Of a stretch of 64,000 nucleotides of DNA, positions 9,136 through 18,379 are shown piece after piece. The notes under the pieces were generated by a model, which did not search any database, had not been told where the DNA came from, and worked only from the letters and a program-made list of their open reading frames with translations. The stretch comes from UBA10349 sp003485905. GTDB taxonomy: Bacteria; Pseudomonadota; Gammaproteobacteria; Arenicellales; Arenicellaceae. A program made the position numbers and the translations under genes. Every line of letters begins with the position of its first letter. Position 1 is the first letter of the stretch. Where the stretch lies: contig CALSLL010000001.1 in assembly GCA_943787185.1 (NCBI GenBank), positions 744,001-808,000 on the forward strand, read 5' to 3'.

Positions 9136-9846
9136 TTAACTCGCGACTTCCAATACATGATCGTCCGGCAACACTATTTCGTCAAAGCTTTTTACGATTG
9201 GGTATGGCTCATTTGTGCTCTCATCAGCACCATCGCGATCAAGTAATATCCCATCCATCCCTGCATCTTGGGCGGCCTGAAGTGTAGCCGTGGTCGTCGC
9301 TATACACGTACAGAACAATGGCGAAATTTTTATTTTATCAGCGATTGCTAAAAAGGATTCCGATGACGATAAATCACCGATCGTTGGATCAAAATGCCCT
9401 TTAAAGAGAGATGACAAGTCACCAAAAATTGAATACTTAAAAATACTCCTACGTTCAGAAACCAGCCCTCGTCCGTAGCTATATACCGGAATACCAGCCG
9501 TTCCCCATTCGTGCATCGATTGCCAGGCATCCTCAAACACTTCACCCTCGATATCCCCCTCCTGGTAGCCGTTATCCAAAAGCTTATGTATCAGCTTACG
9601 CAACGGCCCGCTCGCATTCGCCATAATTCCTGGCTCTAGCTGTACCCGTGCGATTAAAGATTCGGCAGAACTGTCACTTATGAAACCCTCTAGCTGTAAG
9701 CTCTCTAGCAGCTCAATAATTCGCGGTTCATATTTATTGTCGTCCAACCAGCCCGCAAAGTGTTTATGGGCATAAGGCAACAGAACTTCCTGTTCATACT
9801 GGTTAGGTACGGCTGTACCCATAACAGTAACCAATACCACGCGCAT
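9136..9846 (-). CDS. MtnC-like (enolase-phosphatase E1 family) protein lacking the HAD catalytic residues
   Basis: 236 aa, collinear with acireductone synthase MtnC of methionine salvage: VLLPYA near the N-terminus, the GYQEGDIEGEVFEDA segment, a middle GIPVYSY, GHFDPTIG, and a C-terminal AAQDAGMDGILLDRDG. The haloacid-dehalogenase motifs are altered. The expected DIEGT nucleophile loop is TVMGT, motif II YSSGS is YSYGR, the lysine after TIG is missing, and the motif IV SD is TC. The frame is open and the ribosome-binding site (AGGGGG) is strong, so the gene looks maintained. Inference: a catalytically dead homologue with another role. I see no other mtn gene nearby. Confidence 0.75.
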   Translation of the reverse strand: MRVVLVTVMGTAVPNQYEQEVLLPYAHKHFAGWLDDNKYEPRIIELLESLQLEGFISDSSAESLIARVQLEPGIMANASGPLRKLIHKLLDNGYQEGDIEGEVFEDAWQSMHEWGTAGIPVYSYGRGLVSERRSIFKYSIFGDLSSLFKGHFDPTIGDLSSSESFLAIADKIKISPLFCTCIATTTATLQAAQDAGMDGILLDRDGADESTNEPYPIVKSFDEIVLPDDHVLEVAS

Positions 9847-9929
9847 TCTATTTACCCCCTAATTAAAATCTAGCTTTTCAAAGGGCAGGCCGGTTCTATT
9901 ACTGTAGCTCGCAGAGCGAAACACGTAAT

Positions 9930-9954
9930 GTGAGCTAACCCGCGGTTAGCTCAC
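9930..9954. promoter_or_regulatory. Perfect 11-bp inverted repeat
   Basis: GTGAGCTAACC, then CGC, then GGTTAGCTCAC, between the outer-membrane gene at 10021 and the MtnC-like gene. No T-run follows on either strand, so it is either an intrinsic-type hairpin without a tail or a dyad operator upstream of the MtnC-like gene. Confidence 0.5.
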
Positions 9955-10020
9955 TGTAGCGTTCCTACAATCCAATCGTCAACACAAATCTTATGATGAT
10001 TATGTAAAAACGATACCTAG

Positions 10021-11109
10021 TTAGAATGCATATTGATAGCCGAAATACATCGTAGCGTCTGTTTCCAGCTGCACACCAGATGTATCACGACTTAGGGGCA
10101 CTAAGTATTCTGCTGATAGTCGATGACCGTTCCAACTACCCGAACCCGCAAAGTTTACGCCCAAACCCAAATCCAATTGCTTGAGACCTGCGTTGTTCGG
10201 ATCCGCAGTTTGTACCGGCCCGACAATTATTGAATCAATACCATCTATTTTTCCGCGATCCAAATAATTCAACCTCAAGGAAGTACTTACCGCTGGAGAC
10301 CACTGGTAATTAACCCATCCGGTAAGGTTGTGTTCGTCCCCAAGCTGATAACCTTCATCATTGTCCTGTATGCGAAATAATGAACGCCACTGAGCCCCGT
10401 ATCCCCACCCAGTGTCTGAAGAAAGCAAACCACCTGTGTACGTTAGCCCCACAATTGGATCGAACGTGCCGCTACCTAATTGCATTGGGTACGGTAATCG
10501 CACGGTTGGCGTACCACCCATTGGGGTTAAAACATCATCCTCTTTAGTGGTGCTACCGGTGGGTAGAGAAATCCCAATGGTCCCGTGTAGTTTGTATGTC
10601 GGGCTGTTTGCTAACGTTACCAATGCGGCCAATGGCGTATCTCCGACGCCTTTAGTCTTGGTTACAAATTGACCCAGGACGTTGGTACCTCTACCACCGC
10701 GATACGTTGTATGTGTCATATCCTTTTCGACATAATTCAACATTGCCATTAGTGTAACGCTGTCGTTAGGTGCGTACATCAACCCGAACATGTGCATTTC
10801 CATAGTCATTTCGGTAGGTACTATTCTTAGCGTGGGTGGTTGACCCGGTGTTCCAAAAAAACGGTTGGGAATGGTCGTGGCAATCGTATTGTCCGAAATA
10901 GCATCACCACCCAGCCGACTACCTTGCATATCCATATTCATATAACGATAAGAGATCATCACCTCACCCTTCTCATGTACATGATCACCCATTACTGCAA
11001 TCGGGGCATGGGTACTCGCATGTGTCTCCGCCCCAGTATCTGCCCTTGCCACAATTGAAATACTGCTGATCACACAAACGACAATTGATATTAATACTAA
11101 AGACCGCAC
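10021..11109 (-). CDS. Putative outer-membrane beta-barrel protein (phenol MetA-degradation family-like)
   Basis: 362 aa with a signal peptide (residues 1-23, ending ARA), a histidine-rich mature start (HASTHAPIAVMGDHVHEKGE), many methionines (YRYMNMDMQ, EMTMEMHMFGLMYAP), and alternating beta-strands ending in GYQYAF, a classic barrel terminus. It resembles the MetA-pathway/transporter barrel family often annotated as 'transporter'. The Met/His richness hints at a metal such as copper, but that is inference. The start is GTG with GGAG 7 bases upstream. It sits alone between the PTPS-like gene and the palindrome at 9930. Confidence 0.65.
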   Translation of the reverse strand: MRSLVLISIVVCVISSISIVARADTGAETHASTHAPIAVMGDHVHEKGEVMISYRYMNMDMQGSRLGGDAISDNTIATTIPNRFFGTPGQPPTLRIVPTEMTMEMHMFGLMYAPNDSVTLMAMLNYVEKDMTHTTYRGGRGTNVLGQFVTKTKGVGDTPLAALVTLANSPTYKLHGTIGISLPTGSTTKEDDVLTPMGGTPTVRLPYPMQLGSGTFDPIVGLTYTGGLLSSDTGWGYGAQWRSLFRIQDNDEGYQLGDEHNLTGWVNYQWSPAVSTSLRLNYLDRGKIDGIDSIIVGPVQTADPNNAGLKQLDLGLGVNFAGSGSWNGHRLSAEYLVPLSRDTSGVQLETDATMYFGYQYAF

Positions 11110-11319
11110 GCTTACTCTCCTGAAAAACTGTTAAGTCCATAGCGAACACCTCGCTAATCAACTCAGTTTATGAAATTCGACAAAACGCGGCTATCGCCGC
11201 AACTTGTCATGCAGGCGTATTAGATAGGAAATGATACAAATTCGGGAGTGACATATTGTCGCAGCTAATTCATAGCCGGACACGCGCTATCGGTATGAAG
11301 AAAGTGATTAGAAGAAAAT

Positions 11320-11811
11320 TTACCTTTCACTCCAACTACTGACCGCCCACTGACCGGGACCGGAAGATACTTTCAATTCCAATTTGCAAATATCCAACGA
11401 TTTAAGCCAAGCCTCATCCGCACACAGCTTATCGCAAAAATACCGAGAAAGTTCCTCAATGGTTATATTCGCCAACGGCAGAATGTGTGTATCAGCTTTC
11501 AAAAAAAACATTTCATCTGAATCAAATAAGACCCGGTATTGTTCACCAATATCTTCGATCGTTAAGTACGGTGATAACTCGGGTAGTAACATGTATTCGT
11601 TTAATTCTTCACACATCACCCTTAACCGCTCCTTCGGCAAATTATAGTCAAAGCAGAGACCGTTGCTGTCTATTTGACCGGTAATATTAACCGCCAAATA
11701 GTAGTTATGACCATGTAACCGCTCACGTTCGGTTGCGGAAAAAATGGTGAAGTGCGCAGCTGCAAAATGCATGAACTGCTTTTCAATCTCAAGGGTGACT
11801 AAGCGCGGCAT
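11320..11811 (-). CDS. 6-pyruvoyl-tetrahydropterin synthase/QueD-like protein without the catalytic Cys
   Basis: T-fold enzyme of the PTPS/QueD family. Zinc ligands are visible as FAAAHF and LHGHNY, and NITIEELSRYFCDKL matches the PTNIxxEN helix. The cysteine that precedes the HGH in QueD (CxxxHGH) is an arginine here, with glutamates beside it, and the late VxET motif reads VSSGPGQW. Function may therefore differ from 6-carboxy-tetrahydropterin synthesis. I start at the ATG at 11811; a TTG ten codons upstream would also work. The divergent gene is a queuosine-precursor transporter, so a queuosine or deazapurine link is likely. Confidence 0.75.
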   Translation of the reverse strand: MPRLVTLEIEKQFMHFAAAHFTIFSATERERLHGHNYYLAVNITGQIDSNGLCFDYNLPKERLRVMCEELNEYMLLPELSPYLTIEDIGEQYRVLFDSDEMFFLKADTHILPLANITIEELSRYFCDKLCADEAWLKSLDICKLELKVSSGPGQWAVSSWSER

Positions 11812-11867
11812 AATAGATAAAGTGAAAGCCTGTATAGGCAATAAACCTTATCCGAAAGAAAGCAAAA

Positions 11868-12605
11868 ATGACACTCCAAAGCGAAGAGCTTTATGAAAGA
11901 CGCGAACGCGTATTTTTAGTACTTGCCGGGTTTTTCTTGTGTGCAATGACCCTACTAAATGTCATAGGTATCACGCGGTTTGTCGAGCTAGGTCCGCTAA
12001 CGGTTGCCGTAGGCGTTTTACCTTATCCGCTCACATTCTTATGTACCGATTTAGTCTGTGAATTGTACGGAAAACGGCGTGCTCAATTTATGGTGACTGT
12101 GGGCTTGTTTCTGAATTTTTTTATCTTAGGCTGCATGTGGCTTGCCAACTCATTGCCCGCGCCGGCAATGGACACACAAGCACCCTGGCAGACTATTCAG
12201 TTGGCACAGGACATTACCTTACCCAATGGAACATCAGTATCAAATTCTGTTGAGTTATTTGGACTAATCTACGCTTGCACATCTGGGGCTGTGTTCGCGT
12301 CGATGCTAGCTTATATTGCAGCGCAATACTGCGACGTACACTTATTCCATTTTTGGAAAGCGCTTACCAACGGAAAACACCTATGGCTACGCAATAATTT
12401 CAGTACTCTGGTTTCACAAGCAGTAGATTCTTTTATGGTTATCTCGGTAACTTTTGGTGCGTTATTTCTTGCGGGCGAAATGAATCTAAAAACACTACTG
12501 ACGCTTATGGGGTTTAATTACCTGTTCAAAGCGCTAGTGGCTTTAGCAGACACAGGTCCATTTTACTTGGCGGTTTTCTACTTAAAACGTTATCTAAAAA
12601 TGTAA
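11868..12605 (+). CDS. yhhQ: Queuosine-precursor transporter, YhhQ/VUT family
   Basis: 245 aa, mostly membrane-spanning. Diagnostic segments are LPYPLTFLCTDLVCELYGKRRA and WLRNNFSTLVSQAVDSF, typical of the YhhQ family that imports queuosine precursors (preQ0/preQ1). It is divergent from the PTPS/QueD-like gene, with starts 57 bases apart, so they may share a regulatory region. It is convergent with the SDR gene, whose stop lies 7 bases away. Confidence 0.9.
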   Translation: MTLQSEELYERRERVFLVLAGFFLCAMTLLNVIGITRFVELGPLTVAVGVLPYPLTFLCTDLVCELYGKRRAQFMVTVGLFLNFFILGCMWLANSLPAPAMDTQAPWQTIQLAQDITLPNGTSVSNSVELFGLIYACTSGAVFASMLAYIAAQYCDVHLFHFWKALTNGKHLWLRNNFSTLVSQAVDSFMVISVTFGALFLAGEMNLKTLLTLMGFNYLFKALVALADTGPFYLAVFYLKRYLKM

Positions 12606-12611
12606 CTACCC

Positions 12612-13316
12612 CTAATTTTCGACCTGCCCTAAATTAGTGTGTAAAACTGCCCCATTAAACACCGGTTGCTGAGAAACCGAAAATATTGCCTGAGCTATTT
12701 CTTCGGGCTCTACCAATCGGTTATATGTTTGCATTCCAGCGATAGCTTCTAAGACCTCAGGGTCATCTCCAATGTTGTCTCGCAACATCTCGGTATCGGT
12801 AAACCCTGGGCATATACAGGCAGTGTGAATGCCAGTGCCAGCCAAATCCTGACAAGTACTACGCATTAGCCCGACGACAGCATGCTTGGACGTGACATAG
12901 GATGCGGCGCCTGGCACCGCCTTTTCACTCAATGTAGAACCCAAGTAAATAATAGAGGAGCCACTGGGCATCCTCGGAATAAGTAAATCATTAAGCATGC
13001 TAGAAGCCACAACGTTCACTTCCAATACACGACGTAATTGCTCTTGAGGTAATTCGCCAACTTTATCTTTAACTAAAACACCGGCATTGTGCACCAAGGC
13101 GATTTCATCTATTCCTTCTAGCCTATTCGATAGTTCATCACGCACATGGTTAATCCAACGGGGTTCGCTTAAGTCCGCAGATACATCCAGCACCCCTTCC
13201 AAATTCGCAGGTGACCGAGATAAATTAATCACTTTGTAGCCGGATGCTTGAAACAACTGCGCCGTCGACTTTCCGATTCCGCGACTTGCGCCGCTAATTA
13301 CTAAAAGTTTGCTCAT
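12612..13316 (-). CDS. Short-chain dehydrogenase/reductase
   Basis: Classical SDR of 234 aa. The nucleotide motif is GASRGIG at residues 9-15, NAG follows in the middle, and the catalytic SYVTSK gives the YxxxK pair. The SRSP after the second strand suggests NADP(H) preference. Substrate unknown. It lies convergent with yhhQ and divergent from the FAD oxidase at 13489. No clear ribosome-binding site precedes the ATG. Confidence 0.85.
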   Translation of the reverse strand: MSKLLVISGASRGIGKSTAQLFQASGYKVINLSRSPANLEGVLDVSADLSEPRWINHVRDELSNRLEGIDEIALVHNAGVLVKDKVGELPQEQLRRVLEVNVVASSMLNDLLIPRMPSGSSIIYLGSTLSEKAVPGAASYVTSKHAVVGLMRSTCQDLAGTGIHTACICPGFTDTEMLRDNIGDDPEVLEAIAGMQTYNRLVEPEEIAQAIFSVSQQPVFNGAVLHTNLGQVEN

Positions 13317-13488
13317 AAATTCAACAGTTTCTGTTTTGATAACTACTCTGCTAGTTAACCCAATCGGCTAGACTACTATAGAATTCTCGCTGCTAATAAG
13401 TAGCAATGTTATATACAATCTTCTACGCCAATCTCTAAAAAAGGCAGGATGTCACAGCGGCACAGTGTAGCTAATTCACAGCAAAAAT

Positions 13489-14859
13489 ATGAGTCTAAGA
13501 AAAGATATTCGCGAACGTTTTAATCCACCAAGTGTGCTATTTGACGATGAAGTTTCCGATAAATATTCATCCGACTGGACCGATAGTGGGAAATGTAAAC
13601 CAGAAGCTGTATTGCGTCCAAAGACCACAGAGGACGTATCCAATATGCTGCAGCTTTGTAATTCTGCGGGCCAGACAATTGTAGTTCAAGGAGGATTAAC
13701 GGGACTATCCGGTGGCGCATCACCCAAACCTGGCGAGTGGTCACTGTCGCTTGAACGCATGAACAAAATCATTGAAATTGATCAGGATGCGCTGACCATC
13801 ACTGTACAAGCAGGCACACCATTATCTGAAGTGCAGCAAGCAGCGGAAGATGCTGGCTTATATTTAGCGCTCGATCTGGGCGCTCGAGGAAGCTGTCAAA
13901 TTGGCGGCAATATCGCAACCAATGCGGGCGGAAATCAAGTAATCAAGTACGGTATGGCTCGCGCGCTGGTCTCCGGCATGGTCGCGGTGCTTGCAGATGG
14001 CACCGTTTTGACCAATCGGAATAAGTTGCTAAAAAATAATGCTGGTTATGATCTAAAGCAACTGTTCATTGGTTCGGAAGGCACTCTTGGAATAATTACT
14101 GAAATCGTATTGCGCCTGTTTCCAAAGCCGCTCACCAAACAATCTGCCATGTGTGGGCTGCAATCAATGACTGATGTCATACGGTTGCTAAAGGAGGCGC
14201 GTACACGACTGCCAAGCATTAGCGCCTTCGAAGTTATGTGGCCAAATTACTATGATGTTTGCATCAATGTAGTAGCCGACGCACGTAATCCGTTTTCCGA
14301 AGAATACGCGTACTACGTTATTCTTGAATCAGAAGGACACTATCCCGATACAGATTTTGAACATTTCTGCGAGTTACTTTCCGACCTGATGGAGCAAGAA
14401 ATAGTTACTAATGCCGCCCTTGCACAATCAATCTCTGATGCGGAAAATTTTTGGAAAATCCGTGACGGTATAGGAGAGTTAACCGCAGAACTTAAAAATG
14501 CGGCCCATTTTGATATTGGAATCCCAATTCGTAATGTGGAGGCGTGTGTAAATGATATACAAGACACACTTCTGGAGAAGTTCCCGAATGTTACCGCCTA
14601 TTATTTTGGTCACTTGGGGGATGGAAATTTTCACATTGTTGCTGGCACCGAAAGTGAGCAACAAAAATACGGAGTATATGATGCAGTGTACGAAATCACT
14701 GGAAAGTACGATGGTAGCATCACTGCAGAACACGGCGTCGGTTCGCATAAAACTCAATGGTTGCACCACTCACGTGAGGAAGCTGAAATTGCGCTGATGA
14801 AAACCTTGAAAGTCACTCTGGATCCAAAAGGTATCCTAAATCCAGGTAGAATCTTTTAG
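13489..14859 (+). CDS. FAD-linked 2-hydroxyacid dehydrogenase (D-2-hydroxyglutarate/glycolate/D-lactate type)
   Basis: 456 aa with a PCMH FAD-binding domain (VVQGGLTGLSGGA, then GGNIATNAGGNQVIKYG, then GSEGTLGIIT) and an FAD-oxidase C-terminal domain carrying GHLGDGNFH and TAEHGVGSHK, whose histidines bind a metal and the hydroxyacid. This is the D2HGDH/GlcD/Dld2 group; the wording is closest to D-2-hydroxyglutarate dehydrogenases, but the exact acid cannot be assigned. The upstream gap (13317-13488) is AT-rich and separates it from the divergent SDR. Confidence 0.85.
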   Translation: MSLRKDIRERFNPPSVLFDDEVSDKYSSDWTDSGKCKPEAVLRPKTTEDVSNMLQLCNSAGQTIVVQGGLTGLSGGASPKPGEWSLSLERMNKIIEIDQDALTITVQAGTPLSEVQQAAEDAGLYLALDLGARGSCQIGGNIATNAGGNQVIKYGMARALVSGMVAVLADGTVLTNRNKLLKNNAGYDLKQLFIGSEGTLGIITEIVLRLFPKPLTKQSAMCGLQSMTDVIRLLKEARTRLPSISAFEVMWPNYYDVCINVVADARNPFSEEYAYYVILESEGHYPDTDFEHFCELLSDLMEQEIVTNAALAQSISDAENFWKIRDGIGELTAELKNAAHFDIGIPIRNVEACVNDIQDTLLEKFPNVTAYYFGHLGDGNFHIVAGTESEQQKYGVYDAVYEITGKYDGSITAEHGVGSHKTQWLHHSREEAEIALMKTLKVTLDPKGILNPGRIF

Positions 14860-14911
14860 TTAGCGATCACCTACCTGAGAAACTACCCATAACCGGTGAC
14901 TAATACACTAA

Positions 14912-16297
14912 CTAATACCCATCATTGATTCGCCCTTTAGCCACTGACGCCACAGCCCCAAGCACAGCAAGTACTGACGTTATTGTAAAACTCATTCTAA
15001 TTGCGTTCATAAGCTCACCCGAATTTTCAACGGTAATCATCGAACTTCCTAAGTAGGCCGCAAAAATTGCCGTCACGATAGACATGCTGGTTAAATTCCC
15101 TACGCCACGCATCGTTGGTATCGATGCCGATGCCTGACCGACATATTGGCTTGGCACTGAAGACATGATTCGATTCGCATTGGGAGCACTAAAAAAACCA
15201 AATCCAATTCCTAAAAATATTTGTGCTGTAATCACATAGGTGGTGCTTTGGCTTCCATCAAGCCTCGCCAGCAGCATTAGCCCTATAGCGTTGAGCATTA
15301 ACCCCGAACTGGCTAACCAGCGAGCAGGGTATCTATCGGACAGTCGGCCAGCGAAAGGGGTAATCACCGCCATACACGCCGCGGTAACAATCAACATCAA
15401 CCCGGCTCGATCTGGTGAAAATCCAACAATATTCTGCAAATACAAACTCAACAAAAAAGCTACTGAAAACGAAGCGCTATAAGACAAGAACGTACTTAAA
15501 CAAGCCAAGCCAAATACTCTATTATTGGCAAAAAGAGCAACATGAACCAGTGGCTTATCCTTACCAAGCTCAGTTTTAATAAAACAAAGTAAACTTAGGA
15601 AGCTAAACGCAAATGCTATCCAACCAATAGGGTCATATACTCGTGTAACACCAAACAGAGCAAGTGCTATGGTGCTGACAAAGAAAAGTAGTCCTGGCCA
15701 GTCAAAAGGCGCATCGGAAGGTACATGCGGCTCTAGAACTAACCTTTGAGACGCAAACCACATACCAAAACATAAAAACGGCAGTGGCAGCATGAATACT
15801 TGGCGCCACGAGAACCAGCTAGTTATAAAACCGCCTAACACCGGGCCCAGTGTGATCCCTAAATACACCGCACCTGAAGTAAACCCCATCACCATCCCAC
15901 GTTGATGAGTAGGAAAGACTGAAACGATAATAGCGTTCGTTGTTGCGAATATCATTGCAGCGCTCGCGCCCTGAAAAAGCCTTAATACAATCAGCATACG
16001 AACATCTGTCGCCATAGATGACAAAAGCAGAATTACTCCCGATAACACTATCCCCGATAAGTAAATTCGTTTGCGACCTACCCGCTCTGCCACCCATGCT
16101 GCCGGAAACATTCCCATTCCCTGAATAAAAGCAAAAGCCATAACAACCCAACTGGCCTGCACCGCAGATGCAGCTAATTCATCACTTATTGCTGGTAACG
16201 CTACGTTTAGCGATGACATAGACATCGGCATTACGAACGACGTTAGTGCCAAGGTATACAGGGCACCCCGATGCTCCGGCTGAATCTTTCCTATCAT
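14912..16297 (-). CDS. MFS drug-efflux-type transporter (EmrB/QacA, DHA2 group)
   Basis: 461 aa, with about 14 hydrophobic segments. Seen: AERVGRKR, matching motif A, and YLGITLGPVLGG, matching antiporter motif C in TM5. The early ASWVVMAF segment is typical of DHA2 proton-drug antiporters. Substrate unknown. It is convergent with the FAD oxidase and upstream of the SNF pseudogene on the same strand. Confidence 0.88.
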   Translation of the reverse strand: MIGKIQPEHRGALYTLALTSFVMPMSMSSLNVALPAISDELAASAVQASWVVMAFAFIQGMGMFPAAWVAERVGRKRIYLSGIVLSGVILLLSSMATDVRMLIVLRLFQGASAAMIFATTNAIIVSVFPTHQRGMVMGFTSGAVYLGITLGPVLGGFITSWFSWRQVFMLPLPFLCFGMWFASQRLVLEPHVPSDAPFDWPGLLFFVSTIALALFGVTRVYDPIGWIAFAFSFLSLLCFIKTELGKDKPLVHVALFANNRVFGLACLSTFLSYSASFSVAFLLSLYLQNIVGFSPDRAGLMLIVTAACMAVITPFAGRLSDRYPARWLASSGLMLNAIGLMLLARLDGSQSTTYVITAQIFLGIGFGFFSAPNANRIMSSVPSQYVGQASASIPTMRGVGNLTSMSIVTAIFAAYLGSSMITVENSGELMNAIRMSFTITSVLAVLGAVASVAKGRINDGY

Positions 16298-16341
16298 CCT
16301 GCTACAGCCAGGTACTCAAAATAGACATGCGACGTTTATAA

Positions 16342-17684
16342 TTAGGCTTGAAAAGAGCGATAGAACAAAAGCAGAATGATCAAAGGACAAACGAACTGCA
16401 GGTAAACTGGCCAAACTTTCCAGAATAATGTCGTGGCAATCTCCGGGTTTCCGAGTCGTATCTCATCAAGCAACTTATTGCGATTCCAAAACCAGCCGAC
16501 CACAACACAGATAAAGAACCCCAGTGCTGGCTGGCTATATTCTGTGCTCATAGAAACAACAAACCCAAAAAGGGCATCGAAATTTAATAATATAATCAAA
16601 CTAGTAAATAAAATTACTCCGGCAACCAAGTAACAGGCCCTTGCACGGTCACCATTCTTTCGCTCGGTAATGTAGGAGACAGGAACTTCAAGCATAGAAA
16701 TTGATGAAGTAAGCGCAGCAACTATTAGCAATGTAAAGAATCCAATAGGCACAAGTGCGGCCAACCCATGCATGCTGTCGAAAAGAGCTGGGAGTACCGA
16801 GAAAACGAGTCCATCCCCACTAATTAAATTGCCGGCATCGTCAAATATCGGTACGCCTGAAGCTTGTGCTACGTACATTGCAGGAATAATTAGTGCGCCG
16901 GCCAAAATCGCTACCCCGACGTCCACCAAGGCAACCATTGCACCTATTGAGACCATATTTTCTCTTTTGGGATAGATATGACCCGTAAATCAGCATTGTA
17001 CCTACGCCTAAAGACAGGGAAAAAAAACGCCTGACCCATTGCCTCCAATAACCAGATCAGCATCAAACACACCGACCAAAATCGGGAACAATAAAGACGC
17101 TCCAGCCTTCTGCTGCCCCAGGTTGCAATCCCACGTAAACTATAAGGATGGCCATCAACGCCAACAAACTGGGCATTAATCGAACCGACCAGCGCTCTAT
17201 ACCAGACGCCACGCCTTGCTTAACGATAAGTAGTGTTACGCTAGAAAAGACTATCGCAAATATAATATTTCTCTCTAAAGAGAACTCAATCAACCACTCA
17301 GCTACACCAATAAGCCCAATTAGTTTAGCGCAATAGTGCAGCATCCAAGCCATTAACCAGCCTCCGACAATTGAGTAGAAAGCTAAAAATTGCACTTACG
17401 GTGAGCGTACCCCAAACACCCAGGAACACCGATTTTTTATAACCAGTTACTTTGGGGTAAGCGTCTATACTATTGGATTGCGCATAGCGGCCTACCAATA
17501 ATTCAGCCATTAATACTGGATATGCCAGTACAAAGGTAAGCGCTAAATAAACAATAACGAAGGCTGCGCCACCGTTACTGGCTACCTGAGTAGGAAAACC
17601 CCCAATATTCCCAAGGCCGACAGCAGATCCAGCCGCAGCCATGACAAATCCAAATTTTGAAGAAAATTCATCGCGTGCAGCCAC
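16342..17684 (-). pseudogene. Neurotransmitter:sodium symporter (SNF family), frameshifted
   Basis: Three overlapping frames together spell a full-length (~447 codon) SNF sodium-dependent transporter. The N-terminal piece (17684 down) has AAAGSAVGLGNIGGFP, the family's sodium/substrate loop, and LLVGRYAQ. The middle piece (17395-17063) has FLAFYSIVGGW and ends VPDFGRCV-stop. The C-terminal piece (16956-16342) begins KRENMVSIG and runs to the last helices. Frame changes are needed near 17385 (an A-run), around 17045-17075, at the A8 run near 17021-17028, and near 16970. So at least three indels separate the pieces. It is not functional as written. Neighbouring genes are intact, which argues against general sequence error. 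Confidence 0.85.
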
Positions 17685-17791
17685 AACGTAACCTTAGTCT
17701 ATTTAAGGAATTGTGATCTTAACGTGCGGCTGATTTGATTGAAATGATTTCCATACTTAGTGAAGCTAAATCGTTTAAGTACCTTAAACTT

Positions 17792-18133
17792 TCAACACGG
17801 TACCCATTCAAAGTTCTGAACCCATTGATTAACCGCGGTACCTGGCCCACAAGCCAATCCAGTAATTCCTCCACCACTCGCAGGTACCAATGCTATTCCA
17901 AAACCACCACACATGGTGCTATTTTGCCGTGGGCAAGTTTGACCAAAGTCATCAATGACGGTTGCAGTTAGCTCAACTACTGGTTCCGGTGCAGGTGCAG
18001 GTGCAGGTGCAGCAGGTGCCGTCAATATATTGGCAATGTTGGCGCCAGAGCTTGCACTTCCATCACTGCCGCAACTTGCACAAAATAGTGCGATAAGAGA
18101 GATGGTTATTAACTTACTTATATTCAAGTTCAT
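17792..18133 (-). CDS. Small lipoprotein, EWVPC family, copy 1
   Basis: 113 aa. A signal peptide with lipobox FCASC is followed by a Ser/Gly stretch, an Ala-Pro linker (APAPAPAPEP) and a C-terminal domain of about 55 residues. That domain is shared with the two genes to its right: VIDDFGQTC, NSTMCGGFGIALVPA, LACGPGTA and a final NFEWVPC. Four cysteines, the last one C-terminal, suggest two disulfides outside the cytoplasm. I do not recognise the family. Copies 1 and 2 are nearly identical through residue 50 and differ in the domain, as expected of a duplicated pair. Confidence 0.75.
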   Translation of the reverse strand: MNLNISKLITISLIALFCASCGSDGSASSGANIANILTAPAAPAPAPAPEPVVELTATVIDDFGQTCPRQNSTMCGGFGIALVPASGGGITGLACGPGTAVNQWVQNFEWVPC

Positions 18134-18203
18134 GTATACATATGAATAAGAAGGTTTGAAGTGGGCGCATTATTACATATCCCACTATAATATCTAGCAC
18201 ATT

Positions 18204-18345
18204 ACGAGCCGACCCGGCTGCTGCCATAATAAAGTCAACTTTTCAGGAAAATTCACCGCGAACCGCCAAACCGCAATCCCTTCGTGTCTATTCAGGAATT
18301 GCGACCTTAACGCGCGGCCGAGGCGATTTAAATGCTTTCCCGACG
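18204..18345 (-). pseudogene. Degenerate copy of the SNF transporter 5' end
   Basis: This stretch matches about 17613-17755. Read on the minus strand it still gives VRGEFS-stop-KVDFIMAAA against RDEFSSKFGFVMAAA of the SNF gene. The upstream flank is also shared (GGAATTG...ACCTTAACGCGCGG). It is the left end of the second copy of a ~590-bp tandem duplication that also includes the lipoprotein gene. Confidence 0.75.
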
Positions 18346-18379
18346 CAGTGTGGGTTTACCGTTCAGATATCCTGAACCA

